Shown here: one piece after another, positions 25,211 to 34,671 of the stretch
How the letters are laid out: the number at the start of each line of letters is the position of its first letter
How positions within the stretch are numbered: position 1 is the stretch's first letter
NCBI GenBank assembly: GCA_949152475.1
Contig: OX424561.1
Coordinates: 9,052,001-9,116,000, forward strand
From: Terebella lapidaria
Lineage: Eukaryota > Annelida > Polychaeta > Terebellida > Terebellidae
Direction: 5' to 3'
Length of the DNA stretch: 64,000 nucleotides
The notes under the pieces: generated by a model
What the model was told of the DNA's origin: nothing
What the model saw: the letters and a program-made list of their open reading frames with translations, nothing else
The model's database searches: none
Program-made: the position numbers and the translations under genes

Positions 25211-27070
25211 CTACTGCCCACCAGTATCACGGCGCGAACTGCTCCCCGACGGCGGACGCGGTGGAAAGGTCTGTGGTACCAACGGTCGTCCGAAGCTTGT
25301 CCCTCTGGCATCAACCGGGAGAAGATCCGGATCATGGAGGCTCCACTGGGGCGGGACGTAGAACCCATTCCTGAGGCGTTCGTCTCGGATGGACCAATCT
25401 GGAATCCGGACGATCTGACGGGTCGGGACGAGACCAAACGGTGACTCTCTCTGCTCCATGATCTCTACGTAGACGCCGGAGTCTCTCATCTCGGCTGGCC
25501 CCCACTGCTCCGGTCCCCAACGTACTGCATAGTATCTAGCGTGCTCCGGGACTGCGGGCGCAAAGACGGAAGCGCTCCGTCCCCCAATATTCACCGGGAA
25601 ACAATGTGACGGACACGGTTGAGTTGAAGGACCGCCAAACGGGTAGAATGTGTAGGGTGGACTCTGGGTTGGTGCTCGGACTTGGCTCCTTCCGGACCGC
25701 TCACTGGAAGACTGTCGAGGTCGGGTTTCCACCGGAGACAGGATTCCGGGTGTAGCTCTGGCTTGATCTACCAGGATACTCCTCCGGGCTCTCTGCACGT
25801 CCGCATGGCTTGGTTCAGACGCGGAAGACTCTATTCCGTCATCCCTAGCCGCTGAACTGGTTCTGCTTCCGGCTACTGCTTGAATGGTTGCCGGCAAAGT
25901 TCGCTCCGTGGATCCTCGGGTCTCCGTCTCACTGCCAACTCTGCTCCGGTTTCCGCCTTCCGTTTTGGTCTCCGGTCTGCCTCCTGATCTGCCAATGGGT
26001 CTGCTGTCCGCTCGGCTATCTGCTCTGCTATCTGCTCTATCTGCTCTGCTATCGACTCGGCTATCTGCTCTGCTATCGGCTCGGCCGCTGGATCTGATTT
26101 CTGCTCCGCCTCCGGGCCGGACAATCACACTGCTCACTGCTCTGCCACTGCTAGTTATTCTCGGAGGTGGACTCCGGAAAAGGTCTTCCTCATCGTCTCG
26201 GCTCTGCATTTCCGCAATGTCCGCCACTCCCACTTCTGCCGTTGCTCCGCTGGAACCTTCCTCCAACAGCCGGAACTTGTAGTCATACACCCCCTTGCCT
26301 TTTCCTTTGACGCTGCCTCCGGAAGACTTGGGTGGGGTGTGTCGTTTCTCCTCTCGACCACGTTCTCCGCCTCGGTCCTTGGCTCGCTCCGGGCTCTCCT
26401 TCCTATATTCTCGGCGTTGATGGCGTCCGGATTTATCCGGCGAACGGCTGCGACTCCGCTTCTTTCCGCGGTCTCGATCTGCTCCGGTACCTCGAGATGG
26501 GTCGGGGCTGTTTTTCCGGGAGGTGTTCCGGGAAGAACTCCGGGTCACAGGCGGCTTAACCGGCTTCGGGTCTCCTGGTTCCTGCAACTCGTCTTCACTT
26601 GCCATGATTTTCAGCTCCGCTTCCTCTTCCGAACTGCTCTCCGCCTCCGTGGACGAAACGTCGGCTGCTAGTGTGGCCACCGACTGGGTACCGGAACGGT
26701 ACCGGGTCCGGGACGAAACCGAACCTCCCGACTCCGACTCCGTATCCGACAACTGGTCAAGCCGTGTTACCGGTTTCTTGCTTTTCCGTGGGGTCATCTT
26801 GGACCGGAGGCTTTTCTCCTCAAACTGCTCTCTGCCCACCCTCAGTCGAATCGGGTTTGCGTCCATTGCGTGCCGGGACTGCAGATGCTTCTGTGTTCCC
26901 TCTTTCCGTCTGCTCCAATGGTCACACTGCGGACAGGCGAAGACGGTGACTTCACTTGTGTGCTGCTCCGTGACATGCCGGAGCAACGTGTGCTTGCTCT
27001 TGAACTCTAGGTTGCAGTCTCCACACCGGTGAGGGCGGGGCTTGCGGGGTGTTGTCTTTACTTTCGGCAT
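25211..27070 (-). CDS. Zinc-finger protein A of Ty3/Gypsy copy 2
   Basis: A 619-residue protein encoded between pol and the 3' LTR. C2H2 finger 1 uses C16, C19, H32 and H37. Finger 2 uses C46, C49, H62 and H67. An acidic serine-rich stretch and an Arg-Ser rich segment (KKRSRSRSPDKSGRH) follow. Next come several RADS repeats and a Pro/Trp-containing C-terminus conserved with copy 1. No env-like signal peptide or membrane span is seen. Nucleic-acid binding is likely from the fingers; the role in the element is unknown. A TATA box lies about 80 bp before the start codon. Confidence 0.8.
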   Translation of the reverse strand: MPKVKTTPRKPRPHRCGDCNLEFKSKHTLLRHVTEQHTSEVTVFACPQCDHWSRRKEGTQKHLQSRHAMDANPIRLRVGREQFEEKSLRSKMTPRKSKKPVTRLDQLSDTESESGGSVSSRTRYRSGTQSVATLAADVSSTEAESSSEEEAELKIMASEDELQEPGDPKPVKPPVTRSSSRNTSRKNSPDPSRGTGADRDRGKKRSRSRSPDKSGRHQRREYRKESPERAKDRGGERGREEKRHTPPKSSGGSVKGKGKGVYDYKFRLLEEGSSGATAEVGVADIAEMQSRDDEEDLFRSPPPRITSSGRAVSSVIVRPGGGAEIRSSGRADSRADSRVDSRADRADSRADSRADSRPIGRSGGRPETKTEGGNRSRVGSETETRGSTERTLPATIQAVAGSRTSSAARDDGIESSASEPSHADVQRARRSILVDQARATPGILSPVETRPRQSSSERSGRSQVRAPTQSPPYTFYPFGGPSTQPCPSHCFPVNIGGRSASVFAPAVPEHARYYAVRWGPEQWGPAEMRDSGVYVEIMEQRESPFGLVPTRQIVRIPDWSIRDERLRNGFYVPPQWSLHDPDLLPVDARGTSFGRPLVPQTFPPRPPSGSSSRRDTGGQ

Positions 27071-27147
27071 TCTGATTCTCTGCTTTGTGTCGATGTTGAC
27101 TCAGCTACAGCAAACTGCCTTCTGCATCCGGTAACAGCTAACTGCCC

Positions 27148-27198
27148 CTTTTATAGTCTCTGGAAGTCACGTGACTGGCTTATCTGCTTGATGATTGG
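27148..27198 (-). promoter_or_regulatory. Internal promoter-like block before zinc-finger gene A
   Basis: On the minus strand, in order, are a CCAAT box (27194-27198), the E-box CACGTG (27168-27173) and TATAAAAG (27148-27155), with the ATG at 27070. The same order and spacing class is present in the LTR. Copy 1 has the equivalent block near 18255-18305. Confidence 0.6.
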
Positions 27199-27245
27199 CT
27201 GCTCAGCAAACTGCAACTCCTCCTGGTGGTCTTCTTGGATAAATA

Positions 27246-27287
<42 letters not shown>

Positions 27288-27385
27288 CCGTGTTGTTGCT
27301 GCTAACTGCCACCGCTTCTTCCGTCTCCGCCAAACTGCCAACCGCCTCCGTCAACCGCTATACTGCCAACCGCCTCCGTCTACTT

Positions 27386-28150
27386 TCACACTGCCTTCGC
27401 TTCCGTCCAGGAGTCCTCATCTGCCGTCTCATACTCCGACTCATCCGTTTCCGGCTCCGAAGTGGGAGAAGGTGGTCTATATTCCCACACCCGGATCTCT
27501 GCCTCCCAGTCTTCCACCGGCTGATCTTCCTCTTCGGGTTTCTCCCAATCGTCTGCTTGATCCGGCATAACTGCTCTGACCGCCTCTGCAATTAGCTCCA
27601 TCTCCTGATCCCAGCTTTCCGGAGGAGCGTCGTCGGCGGCCCGGAGACAGCCCTGTGGATCCGGAACCCATTCCGGGAGATCTAACTGCTCCGGTTGTCC
27701 GATGGGGGCGGCTGCTCCGGCATCCCAGTCAGGGCCAAACGGAAGCTGGTCCGCATAAGTTTCCTGAACTGTATTCTCCCTTGGTGACCGGGTGCAGAAT
27801 CGCCGGAAGCGCCTATGCCGGGACTGCGTTGCTGTTCCCCGCCAGGCCGAATCAAAGGTTCCCACATGGTGGAGGGTGGCCTCGTCCTGAGGAGGACGGT
27901 TCCCGGAAGGGTACTTCCACCCGTGCATCTCCCGGAGATGCCTCCTAAGGTCGTTCGCCCGGTTGCCATAGAAGGCACACAAACAGCAATGAAATCTCTG
28001 GGCTGGGCACACATGCCGTCTCCGGTCCCTCGCACTCTCAAACATCCGGTCACACCGCTTACACAGCCGGCTATAATCCAGTGGCTGCGGGGTTGCCCAA
28101 TCTCTGCTCCGGCCGCGATCTTGTCTATCAAGGAACGCCGAGTAGGCCAT
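27386..28150 (-). CDS. Zinc-finger protein B of Ty3/Gypsy copy 2
   Basis: A 254-residue protein. A CCHC-like finger uses C30, C33, H46 and C48. A C2H2 finger uses C55, C58, H71 and H76. The C-terminal half is acidic, rich in Glu, Asp and Pro, and ends in a region that differs from copy 1. It is the first gene after pol in the direction of transcription. I know of no standard Gypsy protein like it. The role is unknown, and a regulatory role is only a guess. Confidence 0.75.
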   Translation of the reverse strand: MAYSAFLDRQDRGRSRDWATPQPLDYSRLCKRCDRMFESARDRRRHVCPAQRFHCCLCAFYGNRANDLRRHLREMHGWKYPSGNRPPQDEATLHHVGTFDSAWRGTATQSRHRRFRRFCTRSPRENTVQETYADQLPFGPDWDAGAAAPIGQPEQLDLPEWVPDPQGCLRAADDAPPESWDQEMELIAEAVRAVMPDQADDWEKPEEEDQPVEDWEAEIRVWEYRPPSPTSEPETDESEYETADEDSWTEAKAV

Positions 28151-28385
28151 TCCGGAAGGCCGGGAAACTGAAATTGTCGATCTACTGCACTGCTTTTACT
28201 GCACCGCTTCTGCACCGCTTCTCCGGACTGGTGGTCTTCCGGGAAACACTTAGTCGTTTTTCACTGCAAAATCTGTTGCTACCGGAAAATGCTGGACTTG
28301 ATTCGATTCCGCCAAACTTTGTCTGCGATGTGCACAGCTCGAGGTCTGCTCTCCAACTGCTGTTAGAGCCCGATTTCAAGGCCCT

Positions 28386-28453
28386 TATATACCCTTTCTG
28401 CTCACGTGATTTGAAAAGCTCCATGCTGATTGGCTGCCTCAGGAGTGACGTCA
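28386..28453 (-). promoter_or_regulatory. Internal promoter-like block before zinc-finger gene B
   Basis: Minus-strand order: TGACGTCA (28446-28453), CCAAT (within 28428-28434), CACGTG (28403-28408) and TATATA (28386-28391), with the ATG at 28150. All four motifs also occur in the LTR, though there the CCAAT-type motif (near 24600) lies farther out. Copy 1 keeps the block near 19500-19565. Confidence 0.6.
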
Positions 28454-29202
28454 CAATTATGCAAAAACTCAACCGTTAACCGAGAGGTGTCCGTCTCCGG
28501 CTCAACCGGCTTCTCCGGGTTTTTCCGGCTCCCTTTCAACTGCTTCTCCGAGCGAAGTATCTGCAATTTTGAAGTATCTCTGCCATCAGGAGGGTTGAAA
28601 AGAGTCTCAGCCAGTTGAATCTGCCTCTCAGACGAACATCTAGACTGCAAGTTGGGCGTTTCCGCCATCTGTACTGCTTCGTCAACTGCATATCTGCTCA
28701 CTGGTATTACTGCTTGTCGACACTGGAAACTGCATACATTCTTGTCCAGAAGGAGGGCCCTTCCTATCTGGAATGATGTTTCACCGCTTCTGTCGATCTG
28801 CAGCCGGTTTGCTGTCTCTGCTAAGTGGAAACTCCGGTTGGATGTCTACAGCCGGAAAACTTTTCCGTCTTAATTCTCTGAATACGGAAGACGTGTAGCT
28901 GCTTCTCTGGAGATACTAGACCGCTAACCCAGGTTCTTCTGGACCCCTGGCCGCTACCCTGGACTGGTTGACTATGCGCTCAAACCAGTCAGAACCTCAA
29001 GGATGTCTCTATCCGGTCTCTGCACCGCTTTCCGCTCTGCTTCCTTTCTCCGCCCTGTTTCCGGAACCAGCACTTACTCACTGCTTCGACTTCTTGCGGT
29101 CGCTCTCTGCCGGAACTCAACGTTTTACCAGGGTCTCAGCTATCTCCTTCTCCTGTTCTACAGCTCACTCCGTCTTCTAATATTTCTGCGTCCTCTGCGG
29201 CT

Positions 29203-32200
29203 TTACTCCGAGTCCGTATCCGACTCAGAGACCGTCGGTTCCGTCTCCGGAACACTACTCTGCTTCGGCGGCTCCGTCTGCCTCCAGGAATCCGCCATTC
29301 TCCGCTTCATCCATCTCGGATGCTTGGCGCCATTATACGGTTTCAGCAAATCGAAGTGAACCACCTTCTGTCGAGTTTCACTCTCTGCAATCTCGTAGGT
29401 CACGTCGGTAAATCTGCTCAGCACTAGCTTTGGACCGCTCCACTTCCTCTGCAACTTGGGAGCTTTGCCCTTCTTCCGTGTTTTGACCGCCATCCACACT
29501 CGGTCTCCTGGCTGGAACTGATTGTTGACCTTCCTCCGGTCGTACAGCTTCTTCTGCCGTTCCATTTCTCTGCCAGATTTCGCTCGAACCGCCTTGTATA
29601 CCGCCTCTAGTCGCTCCCGGAGCTGACTGCCATACTCTGTTACTTCTGCCGTTGATTCTCCCGGCGGTCTGCCAATCAGTAACTCTACCGGAGTGTTGAC
29701 TTCTCTGCCCAGCATCAGCAAGTTGGGACTCTGCCCGGTTGTCTCCTGCGGGGTACTCCGGTAAGCTGCCATTGCCAACGGAACTAGCTGATCCCAGTTG
29801 GTCTGCCGCTCGCTTACGTACAGGCTCAAGATCTGCTGCAGCGTCCGGTTGAATCGCTCGATGAAACCGTCCGACTGAGGTCGGAAAGCGGTTGTCCGTG
29901 TCTTGTGAATCCCCAGGATTCTGCAAACATTTCTCAGCAAGTCGGACTCGAAATTTCTGCCTTGGTCGGTGTGTATCTCCATCGGGATACCGTACCGCGC
30001 TGCAAACTGGTTGACGAATATGTCCGCAACCGTCACCGCTTCCTGATTCGGCATCGGGTAAGCCTCTACCCACTTGGTGAAGTAATCGCCGATTACTAAG
30101 ATGTACCGGTTCCCCCGGGTGGATTTAGGTAACGGACCCATCACGTCCATTGCCACCCTTTCCATGGGCGCTCCAACCCGGTATTTCTGCATCGGAGATC
30201 GTTTCAAGTTCTGCATACTTCTTGACGCACATTCGTCACAGCTCAGCACCCACTGCTTTATGTCCCGCATCATAGCCGGCCAGAAATACCGCCTCCGAAT
30301 GCTAGCCGCCATCCTTCTGCTTCCGAGGTGTCCTCCCGTCCGGCTCTGGTGGGCCAGACGGAAAATCTCCTGTCTCAGCTCCTTCGGGGTTATTAACTGC
30401 ATTCGGCTGGTTCCTTCTGCCGTTTTCCATTTCCGGTAGACTACTCCGTCGACTTTCAGCAAGGTCTTCCGCATCCCGTACAGCACTTTCTCCTCGCTGC
30501 TCATGCTGGAAAAGTCTGCACTGCCAGCTGTACCGCTCCCGTCGATCAGCGACGTCACCAGTGAGTACCATGGTTCTGCTTGCTGCATTCTCCGCAAATC
30601 ATCTGGTCGATATTTCTGCCCCAGCACAGTATCCTGGTCCGCCTTCTCCGCCAGCCTAATCTGCTCTGCAACCGCATCCGCTTTTCCTGGAACTGCCTTC
30701 TCCGTCACCGCAACCGCAATCGGCTTCCGGAACACTGCTTTTTCCGTCACCGCAACCGCAACCGGCTTCCGGGACGCTGCTTTCTCCGTCACCGCAACCG
30801 CAACCGGCTTCCGGGACGCTGCTTTCTCCGTCACCGCAACCGCAACCGGCTTCCGGGACGCTGCTTTCTCCGTCACCGCAACCGCAACCGGCTTCCGGGA
30901 CGCTGCTTTCTCCGTTACTGCAACTGCCTTTCTTGGGACTGCTTCCTCCGTCAGTTCTGCTTCTCCGCCCGATCCCCTTGACCGCTTCCGGCGTCCCCCC
31001 TTCCTTGGCTTGAGCTGAGGAGTTTCTTCACTTCGTGTCTGCCGGATTCTTTCTCCGTAGTTCCAGGCGTCTATCTTGGCTTGTTTCCAGTCGATTTTTC
31101 CGCATTGGCTGCATGGGGATCTGGACAAGGCATCCGCATTATTATGGATTCGCCCCGGACGATGTTCAATGTCGAAATGAAACTCACTCAGGAGCTCAAT
31201 CCACCGGGCTACCTGCCCCTGGGGCTCCTTGAAATTCATAAGCCAGGTAAGACTGCCATGATCCGTGCGAAGAAGGAAGTGTCGTCCCAGCAAGTACTGC
31301 TTATTCTTCTGTACCGCAAACACAACCGCCAGGAGCTCCTTCCGGGTGACACAGTATCTCCGTTCTTCTTTGGTTAGGCTGCGGCTCAAGTAGGTTATCA
31401 CCCGCTCCTGGTTGCCCTGCTTCTGTGACAGTACTGCTCCCAGCCCGGTGTCACTGGCGTCCGTGTCCAGGATATATCGGCCTTGCTCCCTAGGGTACCC
31501 GAGTATCGGTGCCGATACTAGGCGGTTCTTCAGCTCTGCAAATGCCTGTTCTTGCTCCGTCTGCCACCGGAACGGCACCCCTTTTTCCGTCAAGTGATTC
31601 AGCGGCGCTGCAATCTCGGAGAACTTCGGCACGAACTTCCGGTAATAGGAGCAAAGTCCCAGAAAACTGCGCAGCTCCGTCAGGTTGGTGGGTGTCCGCC
31701 ACTTCCGTACTGCCTCCGTTTTTGCCGGGTCGGTGCGGATGCCGTCTCTGCCAACTATGTGACCTAGGAAAGACACCTCCGGCTGGAAGAACTTGCATTT
31801 TGACGGTTTGACTTTTAGGTCTGCCTCTCTCAGCTTGCTGAACACCTCCTGAAGATCACGGATGTGATCCTCCAGGGTCTCGCTGTAGACTATGATGTCG
31901 TCCAGATATATGAGGCAGGTCTTCCAGGACAAACCGCCTAGCACCTTCTCCATCAACCGCTCGAACGTACCCGGAGCATTGCACAAGCCGAAACTCATCA
32001 CTTTGAACTGGTAAAGGCCGCCAGGAACACAGAAGGCCGACTTTTTCCGGGCGTCTTCATCCATCCCGACCTGCCAGTAGCCACTGGTCAGGTCGAGAGT
32101 GGAGAACCATTTAGCGTCTGCACAGGCTGCTATGGTGTCGTCTATTCTCGGCAACGGATAAGCATCTTTCTCCGTGACTGCATTTAACCGCCGGTAATCG

Positions 32201-33288
32201 ACGCAGAACCGGGTGGTCCCATCCTTTTTCTTCACGAGGACAATCGGTGAAGCCCACGGACTGCTACTTTCTTCAATGACGTTCTTGTCTTTCATCTCCT
32301 GAATCAGACTGCTCACCAGCTCCCTCTTGTCTGGCGGAATTCGTCTGGTTGGCTGCTTAATCGGCCGGTGACTGCCCGTGTTTATCTGATGTTGTACCTC
32401 GTTGGTCTGCCCCAGTTCTCCGGCATCATTACTGAAGGTCGGCTTATTCCGAAATAGGAGGTCGGTTACTCTCTCGCGGAAATGACTCGGCACTGCATCC
32501 TGGGTCTGCTCTGCTAACTGCCGCAGCTTCTCGTACCCGCTCCAATTCCGCCCGGCCTCCGACTCCGTGGAAATCTGCACCTTCCGGCTCCGCTCCGCCA
32601 ACGGCACAACACTGCAACCGGCTGCTAAGGTGGTCATCGTCGCCAACTGCGCTCCTTTCTTGATGATTACCGGCTCTGCCATCACGTTGATCACTCGAAC
32701 CGGGACTGTTCCTTGCTTTATCCGGGATAAAGTTCTCCCGATCAGCCAAGGTCTTTTCTCCGTAGGCTCCTGCGGCATTTCTAGTACTCCTTCTGCTTCA
32801 CGGACACTCTCTGCTTGTCCTATAATCAGCTGTTCCGTTTCCGGCGGAATTTGGTAATCTGCTACAGCGTTGATCGGAAACGGCTCCCTGGTCTGCTCGA
32901 ACATGGTGAGGAACACCTCCTGGCTGCCCATCTGCATGGTCATCCGGTCGAAGTTTATGCCGGATACTCGGGAACGGATGAAATCCATCCCCAGTATTCC
33001 TTCGTCTTCACAGTCTGCAATCTCGAACGTCACGGTCTCAGCTACTCCTGCGATGTTGAGTGGGAGTTCTTTCCGGCCATGTGTCCGTATGTTACTTCCG
33101 TCAACCATTGAAAGACGAATCGGCGACCGCTTCAGCTTCATTCCGGGTTTCCGGATCCGTTCCCAGGTTTGTAGGTTGAGCATTGTGACAGTGCTGCCGG
33201 TGTCGATTATCAGCGTTACTGGCTCTCCGCATACTCTGGCTGTCACACACATGCCCACCTCGCCCCTGGGACCGGGTCCGTGAACCAC
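29203..33288 (-). CDS. pol: Ty3/Gypsy pol polyprotein, copy 2
   Basis: A 1361-residue polyprotein. The aspartic protease has the IIDTGST motif near residue 30. Reverse transcriptase has FCVDYRRLNAVT, LDLTSGYWQV and the catalytic YLDD near residue 462. RNase H begins at DTDASDTGLGAVL near 609. A tandem 14-residue repeat (AVTEKAASRKPVAV) occupies about 786-866. Integrase follows, with its HHCC zinc site near 983-1020, catalytic Asp near 1050 and 1106 and Glu near 1142. A GPY/F-type C-terminal module comes last (WSGPKLVL). Domain order PR-RT-RH-IN is the Metaviridae order. Fossil element. Confidence 0.93.
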   Translation of the reverse strand: MVHGPGPRGEVGMCVTARVCGEPVTLIIDTGSTVTMLNLQTWERIRKPGMKLKRSPIRLSMVDGSNIRTHGRKELPLNIAGVAETVTFEIADCEDEGILGMDFIRSRVSGINFDRMTMQMGSQEVFLTMFEQTREPFPINAVADYQIPPETEQLIIGQAESVREAEGVLEMPQEPTEKRPWLIGRTLSRIKQGTVPVRVINVMAEPVIIKKGAQLATMTTLAAGCSVVPLAERSRKVQISTESEAGRNWSGYEKLRQLAEQTQDAVPSHFRERVTDLLFRNKPTFSNDAGELGQTNEVQHQINTGSHRPIKQPTRRIPPDKRELVSSLIQEMKDKNVIEESSSPWASPIVLVKKKDGTTRFCVDYRRLNAVTEKDAYPLPRIDDTIAACADAKWFSTLDLTSGYWQVGMDEDARKKSAFCVPGGLYQFKVMSFGLCNAPGTFERLMEKVLGGLSWKTCLIYLDDIIVYSETLEDHIRDLQEVFSKLREADLKVKPSKCKFFQPEVSFLGHIVGRDGIRTDPAKTEAVRKWRTPTNLTELRSFLGLCSYYRKFVPKFSEIAAPLNHLTEKGVPFRWQTEQEQAFAELKNRLVSAPILGYPREQGRYILDTDASDTGLGAVLSQKQGNQERVITYLSRSLTKEERRYCVTRKELLAVVFAVQKNKQYLLGRHFLLRTDHGSLTWLMNFKEPQGQVARWIELLSEFHFDIEHRPGRIHNNADALSRSPCSQCGKIDWKQAKIDAWNYGERIRQTRSEETPQLKPRKGGRRKRSRGSGGEAELTEEAVPRKAVAVTEKAASRKPVAVAVTEKAASRKPVAVAVTEKAASRKPVAVAVTEKAASRKPVAVAVTEKAVFRKPIAVAVTEKAVPGKADAVAEQIRLAEKADQDTVLGQKYRPDDLRRMQQAEPWYSLVTSLIDGSGTAGSADFSSMSSEEKVLYGMRKTLLKVDGVVYRKWKTAEGTSRMQLITPKELRQEIFRLAHQSRTGGHLGSRRMAASIRRRYFWPAMMRDIKQWVLSCDECASRSMQNLKRSPMQKYRVGAPMERVAMDVMGPLPKSTRGNRYILVIGDYFTKWVEAYPMPNQEAVTVADIFVNQFAARYGIPMEIHTDQGRNFESDLLRNVCRILGIHKTRTTAFRPQSDGFIERFNRTLQQILSLYVSERQTNWDQLVPLAMAAYRSTPQETTGQSPNLLMLGREVNTPVELLIGRPPGESTAEVTEYGSQLRERLEAVYKAVRAKSGREMERQKKLYDRRKVNNQFQPGDRVWMAVKTRKKGKAPKLQRKWSGPKLVLSRFTDVTYEIAESETRQKVVHFDLLKPYNGAKHPRWMKRRMADSWRQTEPPKQSSVPETEPTVSESDTDSE
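30690..30930 (-). repeat. 42-bp coding tandem repeat inside pol
   Basis: Five to six near-identical 42-bp units encode the 14-residue repeat AVTEKAASRKPVAV between RNase H and integrase. The reading frame is kept across the units. In copy 1 this part is not comparable. Confidence 0.9.
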
Positions 33289-33350
33289 CTGCCGGTTATG
33301 GGGGTGTCCTCTCTTCCGGGTCCCGGATTTCCCCTTTTCCGCGACCCGCT

Positions 33351-34637
33351 CTAGTTTTCCGGCTGCTGCTGCTGCTGTCGTGGCTGCTGCAATTGTTGCT
33401 GCTGCTGCTGCTGCGGCTGCTGCTGCTGCTGCTGTTGTCGCGGCGACTGCTGCTGTTGTGGTTGACGCCGCTGCTGCTGCTGCTTCGGCTGCCTACAGTC
33501 TCGGGCAAAATGCCCTTTCCGGCCACAGTTGAAACATTCTAAATCCGCTCGGGAACTGCGCTGCTGCTGCTGCCGGCTAACCGCTTCCTTGACCTGAGTC
33601 ATCAGATCCGCCATCTGCTGCTGAGTCTGCTCGGCTTGCTTCCGCAATTCGTTCACCTGCTGGCTCCACTCCGGCTCCGTGTTCAGCTGCCTCGTCCGGT
33701 GTCGCTCCGCTGGTCTGCTGTTGTCCGTTTTCATGATACTCTCATACTCGGTAGCGAAAGCCAGGGCCTGCGACAGCGTTTCCGGGTGGCTTTTCAATAC
33801 CGACAACCGCATATCTCGGTTAGTCAGGCTGTTGCAGAAATGCATCTTCATGAGCACTTCTGTTGTTGCCGGATCTGCTTTTGGGTAAGCTAGCCGCGTC
33901 TTGCTCCGTATGTCTCTGGCCAGCTCGGACAGCTCCTCCTCCGGCTGCAATTTCCGTGTCTGCAATTCTGCCTGGAAAACAAATGTTTTCTCCCCCGGAC
34001 AAAACTGCTGTTTTAATGCCGCCACAACCGTATCAAAGCTGCGTCTCTGCTCCGCGGACAGATCCAGTAGTATGCTGCGGGCGTTACCCCTCAAACTGAC
34101 ACATAAGTTCAGCGCCTTTTCCTCTGCTGTCCAACGGTAGTACCGAGCGTATTCAAGGAGGTGAGCCTCATATTCCGGCCACGGATCAGTTCCGTCGTAT
34201 GTCATTAATCTGGCTACTCCTGCCCTTGGTGCTGGCTGTTGTACTGCTTCTGCCTGCTGCTGCTTTCCGGTTACTGCCAGGTGCTGCTGAAACACCTCCA
34301 TTTGGGTCGCCAATAATCTGGTCAGGTTGTCGACTAAGTTCTCTCCGCCTTCCGGGTCCGCATCCGGTTCCCGATCGCCAGCCTGGTCCGGAAAGTTAAC
34401 TTCCGCCTCTGCTAACTGCTCTGCAGGCTGTTCTCCTTGAGGAACCCGGAGGGGCTCGTCTGCAACTGCTTTCTGCATTTCCGGCTGCAACAGCTTCCGC
34501 TCGGCAGGACGAACCGCTTCCTTTTCCGCAACCGGCATCTGCAACGGCTCAGCTCCTACTGCTCCTACAGGCTGCTCCGTGTCCGACACGGCTGCCTTCA
34601 GCTGCTGTTCCGCCAATTTGCCCCGTCTAGTAGTCAT
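33351..34637 (-). CDS. gag: Ty3/Gypsy gag, copy 2
   Basis: A 428-residue structural polyprotein. The N-terminal 110 residues are Glu/Ala/Gln rich. A capsid-like domain follows (MTYDGTDPWPEYEAHL, then LRGNARSILLDL and ALKQQFCPGE). A CCHC knuckle, CFNCGRKGHFARDC, lies near residues 366-380. The C-terminus is strongly glutamine rich (about 25 Gln in the last 45 residues). The start codon at 34637 lies 11 nt past the primer-binding site. Confidence 0.88.
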   Translation of the reverse strand: MTTRRGKLAEQQLKAAVSDTEQPVGAVGAEPLQMPVAEKEAVRPAERKLLQPEMQKAVADEPLRVPQGEQPAEQLAEAEVNFPDQAGDREPDADPEGGENLVDNLTRLLATQMEVFQQHLAVTGKQQQAEAVQQPAPRAGVARLMTYDGTDPWPEYEAHLLEYARYYRWTAEEKALNLCVSLRGNARSILLDLSAEQRRSFDTVVAALKQQFCPGEKTFVFQAELQTRKLQPEEELSELARDIRSKTRLAYPKADPATTEVLMKMHFCNSLTNRDMRLSVLKSHPETLSQALAFATEYESIMKTDNSRPAERHRTRQLNTEPEWSQQVNELRKQAEQTQQQMADLMTQVKEAVSRQQQQRSSRADLECFNCGRKGHFARDCRQPKQQQQRRQPQQQQSPRQQQQQQQPQQQQQQQLQQPRQQQQQPEN

Positions 34638-34647
34638 ACTGCAGATG

Positions 34648-34665
34648 ATCCCACCGCTGCCACCA
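34648..34665 (-). other. Primer-binding site, complementary to tRNA-Leu
   Basis: The 18 bases tggtggcagcggtgggat (minus strand) follow the 5' LTR after about six bases. They are complementary to the CCA-bearing 3' end of an animal tRNA-Leu whose acceptor and T-arm end reads CCCACCGCTGCCA. The tRNA identity is from memory of that sequence. Confidence 0.7.
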
Positions 34666-34671
34666 AAAAGT

